From ZC4RG35 sp040878345 (lineage in GTDB: Bacteria > Actinomycetota > Acidimicrobiia > Spongiisociales > ZC4RG35), in the NCBI GenBank assembly GCA_040878345.1, contig JBBDML010000014.1, forward strand, positions 55,863-119,862: a DNA stretch of 64,000 nucleotides. The letters run 5' to 3'. The translations under genes and the position numbers were made by a program. Shown here one piece after another: positions 42,064 to 50,025 of this stretch (positions are counted from its first letter, which is position 1; each line of letters begins with the position of its first letter). Under the pieces are notes generated by a model. The model had not been told where the DNA came from. It saw only the letters and a program-made list of their open reading frames with translations, and did no database searches.

Positions 42064-42429
42064 ATGGGTGAGACCATTCTGGAGCGCTACGGGCCAGCCC
42101 GTATCGCCCAGGTCGTATCGTCGTTCTACGGCGAAGTCCTCCAGTCGCCTCGGCTGGGGCCCTACTTTCACGACGTCCCGATGAGGGGGCTCATCGATCA
42201 CCAGACCATGTTCATGGCCATGGTGTTGGGTGGCCCCCAAACCTTCACCGCCGATGAGATCCAAACGGCCCATCATCAGTTGCGAATAACCCGGTCCGAC
42301 TTCGACGAGATGCTCCGACTGCTCGAGGCAGCACTGCTCCGCTTCGACGTCGATGGTGAGAACACCCGGATGGTGCTTGCCGGTTATCAGGCATTGGAGG
42401 AACAGATTGTCGCCCCACCGGGGGAGTAG
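42064..42429 (+). CDS. group I-type truncated hemoglobin
   Basis: This 121-residue protein shows trHb features: IAQVVSSFYGEVLQSPRLGP YFHDV (helices B-E), IDHQTMFMAMVLGGPQTF (the HQ-x2-F region) and TAHHQLRITRSDFDEMLRLL E with the proximal His in AHHQLRI. It is a second, distinct globin in the window beside GlbO at 26 kb. Possible role in NO or O2 handling. A G-rich run (GGGGGGGG) sits just upstream of the ATG. Confidence 0.85.
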   Translation: MGETILERYGPARIAQVVSSFYGEVLQSPRLGPYFHDVPMRGLIDHQTMFMAMVLGGPQTFTADEIQTAHHQLRITRSDFDEMLRLLEAALLRFDVDGENTRMVLAGYQALEEQIVAPPGE

Positions 42430-42489
42430 CGGCCGTCGTCACCTGCTCCCTGGGTCGCTCCCCCACCAGGCCCGATCCCGGGCGTCGCT

Positions 42490-43392
42490 TCAGACGGATC
42501 TCGGCGACTCGTCACCCATCAGCAAGAGACGAAATCCGTCCTCCAACGACACCTTGGGCGCCCACCCCGGCACCTGGGGCCCCCGCCATGGTGTCTCGAT
42601 GGAGCGGTCCGGCACCGGGTAGGCATCAGACGCCACCGGCACCGGCCTCCCGCTCGCCCTTTCGAAGGCGGCGACGACATCGGAGATCGATCGCACCGAT
42701 CCCCCACTGGCAGCAAACCTGCGCACACCCGGCCGCTGCTCGGCCGTCAGCACCCCCGCCCGCACCAGGGCAGCCACCGCATCATCCACGAACAACATGT
42801 CGACCTTGATCGGGCGGGCAGGTAGAGACAGGGGCGGGCCTCCGAACTGCGCTTCCCGCATCAACGTCGGCAGACGCCGTCGCTCGTCATCCGGCCCGTA
42901 GACGTCGTACAAAACCGTCACCACGGCATCGATGGCGGCGACCTCGGCGTAATAGGCGAGGATCTCCCCGAACGCTTGCTTGGTGGCGGCATACAGGTTG
43001 AGGGCCTGATCGCCGCCCTCGCCGTGGTGCTCGAAAGCGCTCCCGGCGGCCACCAGACGATGGCAACCTGCCCGACGCATGGCGTCGAGGACCTGAGTGC
43101 CGAAGAGGACATTCGCCTCCACCAGGACGTCGAGGTCGGACGGCGAGTCCTCACGTCGGTAGCGGGCGGCGAGATGGAAGACGATCTCAGGGTCGATGTC
43201 GCCGATGATGGTGGCGATGCTCTCAGTGGTGCCGTCATGGACATGAAAAGTCACGTCGGGCGCCACCGCCCGAACACGCTCGAGATTCGAGGTCGACCGC
43301 ACCAGGGCATGGACCGTCCTCCCGTCGGCGATCAGGCTTGCGGCCAGTGCCCTCCCGAGATAGCCAGTCGCTCCGGTGACGATGGTCCGCAT
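42490..43392 (-). CDS. NAD-dependent epimerase/dehydratase (extended SDR)
   Basis: This protein of about 300 residues starts MRTIVTGATGYLGRALAASL at 43392. It has the TGATGYLGRA cofactor loop, DPEIVFHLAARY, the active-site LVAAGSAFEHHGEG region and YAATKQAFGEILAYY with YxxxK. Substrate is probably a nucleotide sugar; not determinable. Confidence 0.88.
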   Translation of the reverse strand: MRTIVTGATGYLGRALAASLIADGRTVHALVRSTSNLERVRAVAPDVTFHVHDGTTESIATIIGDIDPEIVFHLAARYRREDSPSDLDVLVEANVLFGTQVLDAMRRAGCHRLVAAGSAFEHHGEGGDQALNLYAATKQAFGEILAYYAEVAAIDAVVTVLYDVYGPDDERRRLPTLMREAQFGGPPLSLPARPIKVDMLFVDDAVAALVRAGVLTAEQRPGVRRFAASGGSVRSISDVVAAFERASGRPVPVASDAYPVPDRSIETPWRGPQVPGWAPKVSLEDGFRLLLMGDESPRSV

Positions 43393-43467
43393 CCTGATCA
43401 ATCGGTCAGCGGCATGCCGGACATGGATCGTGCCGGGTGGCGAAGGTGGTCCGAAGCTGACACCGGG

Positions 43468-44328
43468 TCAACCAAAGGTATCGCACTGTGAGGGGTCGCC
43501 GGTGTCGAATCCTCGGGTGAACCACTCGACCCGCTGAGCCGAGGAACCGTGAGTCCATTGCTCAGGGCTTATCTGGCCCTCTACCCGCTCCTGGATCCGA
43601 TCGTCACCCACCGCCTCGGCGGCATCGATCGCCTCCTGGATCTCCCCAGGGAGAAAGATGCCCACCTCCTTCAGGGTGTTGGCCCACACCCCGGCAAAAC
43701 AATCGGCCTGCAGCTCGAGTCGCACCGACAACTCATTGGCCTCCTGCTGGGAGCCGGCGCTCTGCTGGGCGCTCTGGACCTGCTCCATCACCCCCAGGCG
43801 CTTCTGGACGTGATGGCCCACTTCATGGGCGATCACATAGGCCTCGGCCACATCTCCGCCTTGGGCCCCGAATCTCGTGCTCAACTCGTCGAAGAAGGTC
43901 TCGTCGAGGTAAATGGTCTCGTCCAGGGGGCAATAGTGGGGCCCCACCCTGGAGTTGGCGCCCCCGCAACCGGAGTTGGTTGCGTCCCGGAACAAGACCA
44001 GCGTCGGCTCCACGTAGGTCAGGTCCGAAGCCGTGAAGATCGCGCCCCAGGTGTCATCGGTGGAGCCGAGCACCGTGGAGGCGAAGAGTTCGTAGTCGTC
44101 CTCACCCTGGAACTCATCGGGCTGAACACCTGGCTGTTGCGGGGCTTGGACGTTCTGGAACTGATCCAGCACTTGATCCAGACCGGCCCCGCCGCCACCC
44201 AACAAGTTGAGAAGCAAGACGACTACCAGCCCCACCCCCCCGATTCCGCCGATAGCCATGCCCGGGCGGCCCATACCGCGACGGTCTTGGACATTCCCTC
44301 TGTTGTTGAGACGATCCCATCGCGCCAA
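43468..44328 (-). CDS. neutral zinc metallopeptidase, YpfJ/KPN_02809 family
   Basis: This 286-residue protein has an N-terminal cytosolic stretch, one membrane helix (AIGGIGGVGLVVVLLLNLLG, about 25-45) and an extracytoplasmic domain with GCGGANSRVGPHYCPLDETI Y and the zinc motif VIAHEVGHHVQKRLG. The metal-bound His pair and Glu lie in HEVGHH; a downstream Glu in LELQADCFAG is the usual third ligand region. A SigB/SigF-type promoter lies 31-56 bp upstream, suggesting stress-induced envelope proteolysis. Confidence 0.9.
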   Translation of the reverse strand: MARWDRLNNRGNVQDRRGMGRPGMAIGGIGGVGLVVVLLLNLLGGGGAGLDQVLDQFQNVQAPQQPGVQPDEFQGEDDYELFASTVLGSTDDTWGAIFTASDLTYVEPTLVLFRDATNSGCGGANSRVGPHYCPLDETIYLDETFFDELSTRFGAQGGDVAEAYVIAHEVGHHVQKRLGVMEQVQSAQQSAGSQQEANELSVRLELQADCFAGVWANTLKEVGIFLPGEIQEAIDAAEAVGDDRIQERVEGQISPEQWTHGSSAQRVEWFTRGFDTGDPSQCDTFG

Positions 44329-44358
44329 ACCAGATCTCCGAAGCGAGTATCACCGAGG

Positions 44359-44384
44359 CTACCCCCGAAACCCGAGTTGGAAAC
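44359..44384 (-). promoter_or_regulatory. SigB/SigF-type promoter of the metallopeptidase
   Basis: On the minus strand GTTT (44384-44381), 16-bp spacer, GGGTAG (44364-44359), 30 bp upstream of the ATG at 44328 and within the 71-bp spacer after the preceding gene. Confidence 0.6.
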
Positions 44385-44399
44385 GATGAGGAGGCCGCT

Positions 44400-45035
44400 T
44401 CAGGTGAAAGCGGTCGGATGCAAGAGCGGGGAGAAGCCACCGTCCAATGCCATTACCGAGGTCGGTGGAGTCAGCACCGTCACCGGCCCCGCATCAGGCC
44501 TTTGGTCCCGGCACACCCAACCATCGAAGCTGAACGTCATCAATCGGTCATCGAGCACCAGCACTGGGATCCGGTCGGCCAACACCACCGATCCCGTCGG
44601 AAGGCTGGCGATGTCGGCCGTCCAGAGTCGACGGTCCCTGGCACGCTCAAGGCCGCCTCCACGTCTGAGACGCTCCGCCGCCAGCCGTCGGTTGAGATCT
44701 GTAGCTGACAACCTGGCACCTGATCCCACGGCGGCGGCCACCGCCTCCCGATAGTCAAGGTAGTCCGGGCGGCGACAGAGACCGCAGGGGCGATGCCCTG
44801 CCGCCAATGCGACCGCATCGTCGAGAAAGAAGATCGGGGTCCAGCGACCCGACTGAGTCAGGGGGTGCCTCCATCCCCTGAAGCTGGTGAGGCAACTGAT
44901 CCATAGTGGGCCGCGGTGATGACGCACCACCTGACCCATCCCGTCCACCAGACAGCCCCTGTTGCCGGTGAGGAGACCCCGGGCAGACACCGCGTGGAGG
45001 TCTCCCCAAGGATCGACCCGGTTGCGCAAAGACAT
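44400..45035 (-). CDS. conserved hypothetical protein with CxxC and Ada-like segment
   Basis: This protein of about 211 residues starts MSLRNRVDPWGDLHAVSARG at 45035. Its middle has WRHPLTQSGRWTPIFFLDDA VALAAGHRPCGLCRRPDYLD YRE, a pattern I know from uncharacterised actinobacterial proteins; the AAGHRPCxxCR part resembles the metal-binding N-domain of Ada (methyl-phosphotriester repair). The C-terminal half has strands (GSVVLADRIPVLVLDDRL). No catalytic function is claimed. A longer frame runs upstream through the palindromic repeat and is rejected. Confidence 0.7.
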   Translation of the reverse strand: MSLRNRVDPWGDLHAVSARGLLTGNRGCLVDGMGQVVRHHRGPLWISCLTSFRGWRHPLTQSGRWTPIFFLDDAVALAAGHRPCGLCRRPDYLDYREAVAAAVGSGARLSATDLNRRLAAERLRRGGGLERARDRRLWTADIASLPTGSVVLADRIPVLVLDDRLMTFSFDGWVCRDQRPDAGPVTVLTPPTSVMALDGGFSPLLHPTAFT

Positions 45036-45058
45036 GTGGGAACGATGGCACAGAACCT

Positions 45059-45105
45059 TTCTGTGCGGATTTGTGGCGGAGGGGTTCGCGCGAATCCGCA
45101 CAGAA
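45059..45105. repeat. palindromic repeat, copy 2
   Basis: 13-bp perfect arms TTCTGTGCGGATT / AATCCGCACAGAA around a 21-nt loop that differs from copy 1 by one base. It lies in the divergent spacer between the genes at 45035 and 45164. Confidence 0.85.
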
Positions 45106-45163
45106 CGGCTCAGATCCCGGCTCGCCGGGCCCGGGGCATCCCCAACGGGCGTACGATTGCCGC

Positions 45164-45481
45164 ATGTCGAGTCGCAAGTGGTGGACTCCCAATTTGGGCC
45201 TGGTCCTGGTGTTGGTCTTGCTCGCGGTGCTGCTCAGTGCCTGCGCCCCCGGCGCCAACCCGGGCGTCGGCACCGCCGCCGAGTCGGGGACGACGGCTGG
45301 CTTCCTGCTCGGGCTCTGGCACGGCTTCATCGCCCCGGTCACCTTCGTGATCTCGCTCTTCTCCGACACCGTGAACCTCTATGAGGTGCACAACAACGGG
45401 AACTGGTACGACTTCGGCTTCGTCCTCGGGGCCGGCATCCTCTTCGGAGGCGGCGGGTTCGGGGTACGGCGTCGCCGCTGA
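45164..45481 (+). CDS. small membrane lipoprotein-like protein
   Basis: This 105-residue protein has a signal/lipobox (LVLVLVLLAVLLSACAPG, Cys at about 27), a hydrophobic middle (TTAGFLLGLWHGFIAPVTFV ISLF), VNLYEVHNNGNWYDFGFVLG and a C-terminal glycine-rich helix ending RRRR. This outline (lipobox, LWHGxIxPxxF, NNGxWYDFGF) matches small uncharacterised proteins annotated only as hypothetical. It is followed 8 bp later by an alpha/beta hydrolase gene, probably one operon. Confidence 0.75.
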   Translation: MSSRKWWTPNLGLVLVLVLLAVLLSACAPGANPGVGTAAESGTTAGFLLGLWHGFIAPVTFVISLFSDTVNLYEVHNNGNWYDFGFVLGAGILFGGGGFGVRRRR

Positions 45482-45488
45482 GCAAGCG

Positions 45489-46127
45489 ATGAGCCGTGAG
45501 GTCGCAATCGACCTCGACGACGGCATCAGGCTGCTCGCCACCGACGGGGGGCCCGCGGCCGCCGAAACGGTGGTGGTCTTCGCCCACGGGAGTGGCAGCA
45601 GCCGGCACAGCGCCCGGAACCGTCAAGTCGCCGAACGCCTCCAACGCGACGGATCCAGGACCCTGCTGCTCGACCTGCTCACCCCGGACGAGGAGGAGGT
45701 CGACCTCCGGTCCATGCAGCACCGTTTCGACATCCCTCTCCTTGGGCACCGGGTCACCGGCGCCGTCGACTGGCTAATGCGGCGGCAAGAGGTGACACTC
45801 GGACTGTTCGGGGCATCAACCGGGGCCGCTGCGGCGCTGGTGGCGGCAGCGAGCCGCCCCGACGAAGTTGCCGCCGTGGTTTCCCGCGGAGGGAGACCCG
45901 ACCTCGCCAGCGACGCCCTGAGGCTGGTGCATGCCCCGACCCTGCTCATCGTCGGCGGTGAGGACTTGACCGTCCTCGATCTCAATCAGCAAGCCCAGGC
46001 CGCCCTGGTCTGCCCCAACAGACTCGAGATCATCCCAGGAGCCACCCATCTCTTCGAGGAGCCCGGGAAGCTCGAGGTGGTCGCCGACCTCGCCGCCGAC
46101 TGGTTCAGCCGGTACCTGACGCCATAG
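45489..46127 (+). CDS. dienelactone-hydrolase-like alpha/beta hydrolase
   Basis: This protein of about 212 residues starts MSREVAIDLDDGIRLLATDG at 45489. It has VVVFAHGSGSSRHSARNRQV (oxyanion region), the nucleophile elbow TLGLFGASTGAAAALVAAA (Ser in GAST G), APTLLIVGGEDLTVLDLNQQ with the Asp, and GATHLFEE with the His. The compact Ser-Asp-His triad and G-A-S-T-G elbow fit the family of hydrolases often found next to phosphoribosyltransferases; none is here. Substrate unknown. Confidence 0.88.
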   Translation: MSREVAIDLDDGIRLLATDGGPAAAETVVVFAHGSGSSRHSARNRQVAERLQRDGSRTLLLDLLTPDEEEVDLRSMQHRFDIPLLGHRVTGAVDWLMRRQEVTLGLFGASTGAAAALVAAASRPDEVAAVVSRGGRPDLASDALRLVHAPTLLIVGGEDLTVLDLNQQAQAALVCPNRLEIIPGATHLFEEPGKLEVVADLAADWFSRYLTP

Positions 46128-46184
46128 GCCTGTGGCCGCCTCCTGGTGGGTTGCGACCCAGTGAACCTGCCATCCTGAGAGGCG

Positions 46185-47642
46185 ATGGCGCGGCCCCAGT
46201 CGATCTTCTCTCGTCAGCTGCTGCCGGCATCCATAGCCATATTCACCACAGTCGCCATCGTCGCCTTCGAGGGCCTCGCCGTCGTCGCCACCATCCCGGA
46301 GCTCACTGCCGAGCTGGGTCAGGTGCAACTTCTCCCCTGGGTGATAACCGCATACCTGCTGGCGTCCGGCGTGGCCACCGCCATCGCCGGCTCTTTCATC
46401 GACTCACTAGGGGTGTCCGCCGTTTTCCGTTGGGCCACTGTGGCCTTCGCCGCATCATCGCTGGTGGCGGCGGCCGCGTCGTCGATGCCCATGTTGGTGG
46501 GGGCTCGTGTTCTCCAGGGAGCCTCGGGAGGCGCGGTGGTGTCGGTCGGAGTGGCCGCGGTCGCTCTGGTGTACCCGGCTCACCTGACGGGGCGGGCCTT
46601 TGCCGCCAACGCCAACGTCTGGGGTGTCCTCGGCTTCGCCGGACCGGCCATCGCTGCCGCCCTGATCCAGGTGGGCTCCTGGCGGTGGATCTTCCTGCTC
46701 ATGGTCCCAATCTCACTGGTCGCCCTGGTCGCCGGGTGGAATACGCTCCCGGGGCCAATCGAACCGACGCCCCTCAGGGTCGACTGGCCTGCAGTTGGGC
46801 TGCTGGTGGTGGCGGTGGGAGCCCTGTTGGCCACGGTGTCGAACCTGTCGCCCGCGGCATGGGCGCCGGCACTCCTATTCCTGCTGGCCGGTGTGACCCT
46901 GTGGCGACGGATGGGTCAGGCCCGATCCACTCTGCTCGACCGCCGTTTCATCGGTGAGTACCCCTACCTCCACCTCGCCCTGGCGGCGTCACTCGCGCTG
47001 GTGGCGGTCATGGGGCTCTCCTCCTATTTGCCGGTGTACGTCCGGGGTGTGCGAGGGGCGAGCGCGGCGGGGGCGGCGTGGTCGGTGCTGTGGCTCACCA
47101 TCGGCTGGACCATCGCCGCCAACATCGCCGGTCGTATCACCGACCGGGTCAGCGAGCTCTCCGTGCTCCGCGTGGGAGCGCTCACCGGGCTGCCGGCCAT
47201 CAGCGCCGCCTGGGCGGCGGTGGCGACCTCCGCCCCTCTCCCAGTGGTTTATGCCTGCTATTTCGCCATTGGGATGTCGATTGGCACAGTTACCAACGCT
47301 GCCCTTCAGATGGTGCGCATGGCGGTCCCTGACAACCTCGCCGGCCGGGCCACCTCGGCCCATGCCTTCACCCGCACCCTGGGCATGTCGATTGGAGCGG
47401 CTCTCGCCGGAGGGGTGATCCTCGCCACTGTTGCGTCGTCGGTGGGCGACGTCTCATCGGTGAGGGCGGTCCTGGCGGGCGAGGAGACCCAACTTGCGGG
47501 TGCGGCGGTGGCGGCTCTCGACCGGGGCTTCGTGATTTCCCACGCCGTGAGCCTGGTGGTGATGACGGCCGCGGTTCTGGCGACACAATGGTTGGCGGCC
47601 GGCCGCCCCGAGAGGTTGGCTCGAACCACCGAACAAGGCTAA
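46185..47642 (+). CDS. MFS transporter, multidrug (DHA2-like) type
   Basis: This 485-residue protein has about 14 hydrophobic segments, beginning LLPASIAIFTTVAIVAFEGL AVVATIPELTAELG (the DHA2-type first helix), LPWVITAYLLASGVATAIAG, LVGARVLQGASGGAVVSVGV (motif C-like region) and RATSAHAFTRTLGMSIGAAL AGG. It is a proton-driven exporter of unknown substrate. A TPP riboswitch lies beyond its 3' end on the opposite strand, so thiamine-related transport is conceivable but not supported by orientation. Confidence 0.88.
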   Translation: MARPQSIFSRQLLPASIAIFTTVAIVAFEGLAVVATIPELTAELGQVQLLPWVITAYLLASGVATAIAGSFIDSLGVSAVFRWATVAFAASSLVAAAASSMPMLVGARVLQGASGGAVVSVGVAAVALVYPAHLTGRAFAANANVWGVLGFAGPAIAAALIQVGSWRWIFLLMVPISLVALVAGWNTLPGPIEPTPLRVDWPAVGLLVVAVGALLATVSNLSPAAWAPALLFLLAGVTLWRRMGQARSTLLDRRFIGEYPYLHLALAASLALVAVMGLSSYLPVYVRGVRGASAAGAAWSVLWLTIGWTIAANIAGRITDRVSELSVLRVGALTGLPAISAAWAAVATSAPLPVVYACYFAIGMSIGTVTNAALQMVRMAVPDNLAGRATSAHAFTRTLGMSIGAALAGGVILATVASSVGDVSSVRAVLAGEETQLAGAAVAALDRGFVISHAVSLVVMTAAVLATQWLAAGRPERLARTTEQG

Positions 47643-47740
47643 CCCACTTGGATCGACCGGGGCCTCTCGAGAACGACCCGGGGCAAAGCGGGGAGACCTG
47701 ACTCACTGGTTCTCAGTGAAACAGTGAAGAACCCGATGAG

Positions 47741-47835
47741 CGCTCTTCCTGCGTCGGCGTTAACCGGATCAGGTTCTACGGTCGTTCGGCTCCAATTTCC
47801 GAACTCTCAGCCGGGAAGGCACCCAGCACCCGTGT
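47741..47835 (-). ncRNA. TPP riboswitch, orphan, reverse strand
   Basis: On the minus strand the conserved TPP elements occur in order: GGGTGCC, then CTGAGAG, then CCGTAGAACCTGATCCGGTT and AACGCCGACGCAGGAAGA. These are the pyrimidine- and pyrophosphate-binding helices of the THI box. Downstream on the same strand there is no thiamine gene; transcription would run into the 3' end of the plus-strand MFS gene. A partial hairpin (GGTTCT/AGAACC, 47711-47735) could be its terminator. Confidence 0.9.
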
Positions 47836-47949
47836 CACTCTTCGGGTTCTTCATGAGTGACTATTGCAGAAGTCGCGGTCGCTGTCCAACGCCATAAGTC
47901 CCTGGCCAACCGCACAACCCACCACCGCCTCGGATTCGGACGGAAGAGG

Positions 47950-48339
47950 CTAGATCTCAGCGGCTTCGACCTCGGCGGCCAGGGCGTCGAGATCCCCGGC
48001 GACGGGGACGTGGGTCCAAACTCTCAGACCCGCCAGCAGCTTGGCGTGGGCCTGAGCCTGCCCGGGCCGAACCACCACACGGATCGGCATGCCCTGGGGG
48101 AGCGATTCTTTGTATTGCCTCAGGATCGCCCGATGCTGGGGCCGGTCGAGGTCCAACTCGAAAACGATCCCTTCAGCGCCTTCGGCCAGTTGGCACCCCT
48201 CGCCGCTCAAGATGGGACAAAGGGTTCCCTGTTGCGGGCCGTTGCACACCATGACCCGATGACCCAGGTCCTCGAGGAACTCCCGATCGACCGGTTGGTC
48301 GCCCGCTGGGATGTCAAACAGGATGTATCCATCGGCCAT
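47950..48339 (-). CDS. hypothetical protein, 129 residues
   Basis: It starts MADGYILFDIPAGDQPVDRE at 48339 with a textbook AAGGAGG 8 bp upstream. The sequence alternates strands and helices (GHRVMVCNGPQQGTLCPILS GEGCQL, GIVFELDLDRPQHRAILRQY, PIRVVVRPGQAQAHAKLLAG LRVW), like a small Rossmann/receiver-type fold, with three cysteines (CNGP, TLCP, GCQL). I do not recognise the family. It lies between a terminator hairpin and the orphan TPP riboswitch region, on the same strand as the riboswitch but upstream of it. Confidence 0.75.
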   Translation of the reverse strand: MADGYILFDIPAGDQPVDREFLEDLGHRVMVCNGPQQGTLCPILSGEGCQLAEGAEGIVFELDLDRPQHRAILRQYKESLPQGMPIRVVVRPGQAQAHAKLLAGLRVWTHVPVAGDLDALAAEVEAAEI

Positions 48340-48464
48340 GACGACCTCCTTATCCCAGGGTCCTCCCTTCTCTCCCGCTCGGTTAGAGGACAAAGTCACG
48401 TTGGCGACAATTTCTCCAGGTGGCGAGGTTGGAACTAGATCGTCCTCGGAGGACTGGAGAACAT

Positions 48465-48497
48465 GCGACCCGAGACTCTCCCAGAGTCTCGGGTCGC
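48465..48497. terminator. hairpin terminator
   Basis: A perfect 15-bp inverted repeat (GCGACCCGAGACTCT / AGAGTCTCGGGTCGC) with a CCC loop, 13 bp beyond the stop of the minus-strand gene ending at 48511. Confidence 0.75.
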
Positions 48498-48510
48498 GTG
48501 TCACGCAGGG

Positions 48511-48810
48511 TCAGACGATTAGGAAGACGGCGAAGACAACCGCACCGGCCAAGGCCGCCAGGGCGAGCGCCGTGGTAACGGTTACCTGGGTCGTGAATCC
48601 CCGATCATCTCTATATGCCTTGCGGGCGAAGATCCCGAATGCCACCGCCAACAGGATCCCGGCTCCGATGAACATGCCGAAGGGCCAGCCTTCGACGAGT
48701 CCACCGAGGAACCAGCTGGTCGGGACGTAGTACATCCACGCTCCGATCCCTGCTGCGAGAGCGCCGACAATGCCCGTCACACACTCGGTGAAGAGGGTGC
48801 GGTTCGGCAT
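48511..48810 (-). CDS. small three-helix membrane protein
   Basis: This protein of about 99 residues starts MPNRTLFTECVTGIVGALAA at 48810; GGAGG lies 10 bp upstream. Hydrophobic segments: about 9-27, 33-55 (LGGLVEGWPFGMFIGAGILL AVAFGIFA) and 72-98 (VTTALALAALAGAVVFAVFL IV). No family recognised. Confidence 0.7.
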   Translation of the reverse strand: MPNRTLFTECVTGIVGALAAGIGAWMYYVPTSWFLGGLVEGWPFGMFIGAGILLAVAFGIFARKAYRDDRGFTTQVTVTTALALAALAGAVVFAVFLIV

Positions 48811-49129
48811 CCGGCTGACCTCCATCCGCGGCCTCTCTGAGGATCGCCATTGGAAATCACCTCCCTTTCTGGATGACCTTCTTGTGGGGATGATCCATCG
48901 CGAGCATGGGCCATCAGGGGGCGGGTGTCATAGGGCCATTCGACCCGATCTGTCAGTTCATGTGCGGGGCGATCGGCTGTGCGGACCACACTCTGGTGCT
49001 CTGTGCACGACTCCTTGTTTTGCCGACGATTGGAAGTGCATGACCCCAAGTGGCCCAAGCGAAAGCTCCGGGACGGCAGGAGCCCTGGCCAGGCATTCGC
49101 CTGACCAGGGCTCTCTTCGTGCGGATGCT
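48811..49129. other. 319-bp spacer without a convincing gene
   Basis: Between two minus-strand genes. Apart from the hairpin at 49081-49112 and the ribosome site of the downstream gene, I see no repeat, RNA gene or promoter match. Open frames here lack start signals and family features. Confidence 0.5.
49081..49112 (-). terminator. hairpin terminator after the secreted protein gene
   Basis: Arms AGCCCTGG-C-CAGGC and GCCTG-A-CCAGGGCT with an ATTC loop (8 bp, mismatch, 5 bp), 18 bp beyond the stop codon at 49130. Confidence 0.65.
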
Positions 49130-49648
49130 TCAGGATCCGAAGACAGGCACGCCTTCCGGGCAAAGGCCGACGGAGGGGTTCCAGTCCTCGAACATCCCCA
49201 AAGGGTTCGGCGTCCATACCCAGGCGTGGAGCACCCATAGACCGAGTGTGGTGTTGACGTGGAAAGATCGACCGAACAGCTCCGGCGGGTCCTCCCCGCC
49301 CCAGGCGCCCAGAGGGACGATGTACTCCACTCCCGCCAGCTTGAGCTTTCCGTTCTCCGTCATCTCATAGACCAGCGCCTCGGGCGTTGCCGCATCGACA
49401 GACCCATCCAATAGAGAGAGGTTCAGGTAATGGAGCCCCATCCCACCCGTGCCAGGGTTCTCAAAGCAACCCAACGACTCGAGGGTGCTCACATACCCTG
49501 CCGATCCGGCCTGGTTGACGTCGTGGAAACTCGCGGTCCCTTGCCGGGCGGCAGTCGCCAGACCCGACTGGCCGGCCGCCAGCGCCGCGGGCATGATCAA
49601 CATCATCCCAAGGACCAGACTGATCAACTTCGCGTTTCTTCTCATCAC
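49130..49648 (-). CDS. secreted protein of unknown function
   Basis: This 172-residue protein has an N-terminal signal (LISLVLGMMLIMPAALAAGQ) with a likely cut after ALA. The mature part has CFENPGTGGMGLHYLNLSLL DG, ALVYEMTENGKLKLAGVEYI VPL, HVNTTLGLWVLHAWVWTPNP and MFEDWNPSVGLCP. The HxWxWTPNPxGxFxDWNP ending is a recognisable motif of uncharacterised secreted proteins. Two cysteines could form a disulfide. It follows a DUF4242 gene by 11 bp, probably one operon. Confidence 0.8.
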   Translation of the reverse strand: MMRRNAKLISLVLGMMLIMPAALAAGQSGLATAARQGTASFHDVNQAGSAGYVSTLESLGCFENPGTGGMGLHYLNLSLLDGSVDAATPEALVYEMTENGKLKLAGVEYIVPLGAWGGEDPPELFGRSFHVNTTLGLWVLHAWVWTPNPLGMFEDWNPSVGLCPEGVPVFGS

Positions 49649-49659
49649 TCGCTCCGTTC

Positions 49660-49911
49660 CTAGCTGAACTCGCTGACCGGGTAGATCTCGTCGGCCACCA
49701 AGCCGTGCGCCTCTCTGTGGACCGTGATGGCGTCTTCGGCGCTGTCGGCCTCGACCAGACAGAAGATCTTCCCGGCCTTCTCATCCACCCAATACCGCAT
49801 GTAGTTCACGCCGTATCGGCCCTGGGTCTCCAGGTCCTTGGCGTGGGCACCGGCGACGTCACCGACACCGACACCTCCGCTGATCGTGTGCACATCCATG
49901 AACATGGGCAC
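49660..49911 (-). CDS. DUF4242 protein (SCO4226-like, nickel-binding type)
   Basis: This 83-residue protein has MPMFMDVHTISGGVGVGDVA GAHAKDLETQGRYGVNYMRY WVDEKAGKIFCLVEADSAED AITVHREAHGLVADEIYPV in outline; the strand WVDEKAGKIFCLVEA and HREAHG helix define DUF4242. The Streptomyces member SCO4226 binds nickel and has a ferredoxin-like dimer fold. A second member lies 115 bp upstream. Confidence 0.85.
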   Translation of the reverse strand: MPMFMDVHTISGGVGVGDVAGAHAKDLETQGRYGVNYMRYWVDEKAGKIFCLVEADSAEDAITVHREAHGLVADEIYPVSEFS

Positions 49912-50025
49912 GCTCTCACCTCCTTCTGCTCGTCTCTATGGCCCCGGGCCTCAGGTCGAACCTATGGGTGGGGGGGTGGACGCACATCGGGTGAACTGCC
50001 TATTTCGGGAAAACGGCCCCAGCGC

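Noticed and set aside
43549..44754. 401-codon open frame on the plus strand
   Set aside because: Antisense to the zinc metallopeptidase and the CxxC protein, both with strong family motifs.
47368..47706. Minus-strand frame directly downstream of the TPP riboswitch as its target gene
   Set aside because: Proline/arginine-rich shadow of the MFS transporter with no thiamine-related feature.
48770..49240. Open frames in the 48.8-49.1 kb spacer
   Set aside because: No start signals or family features; they overlap the hairpin terminator and the ends of flanking genes.
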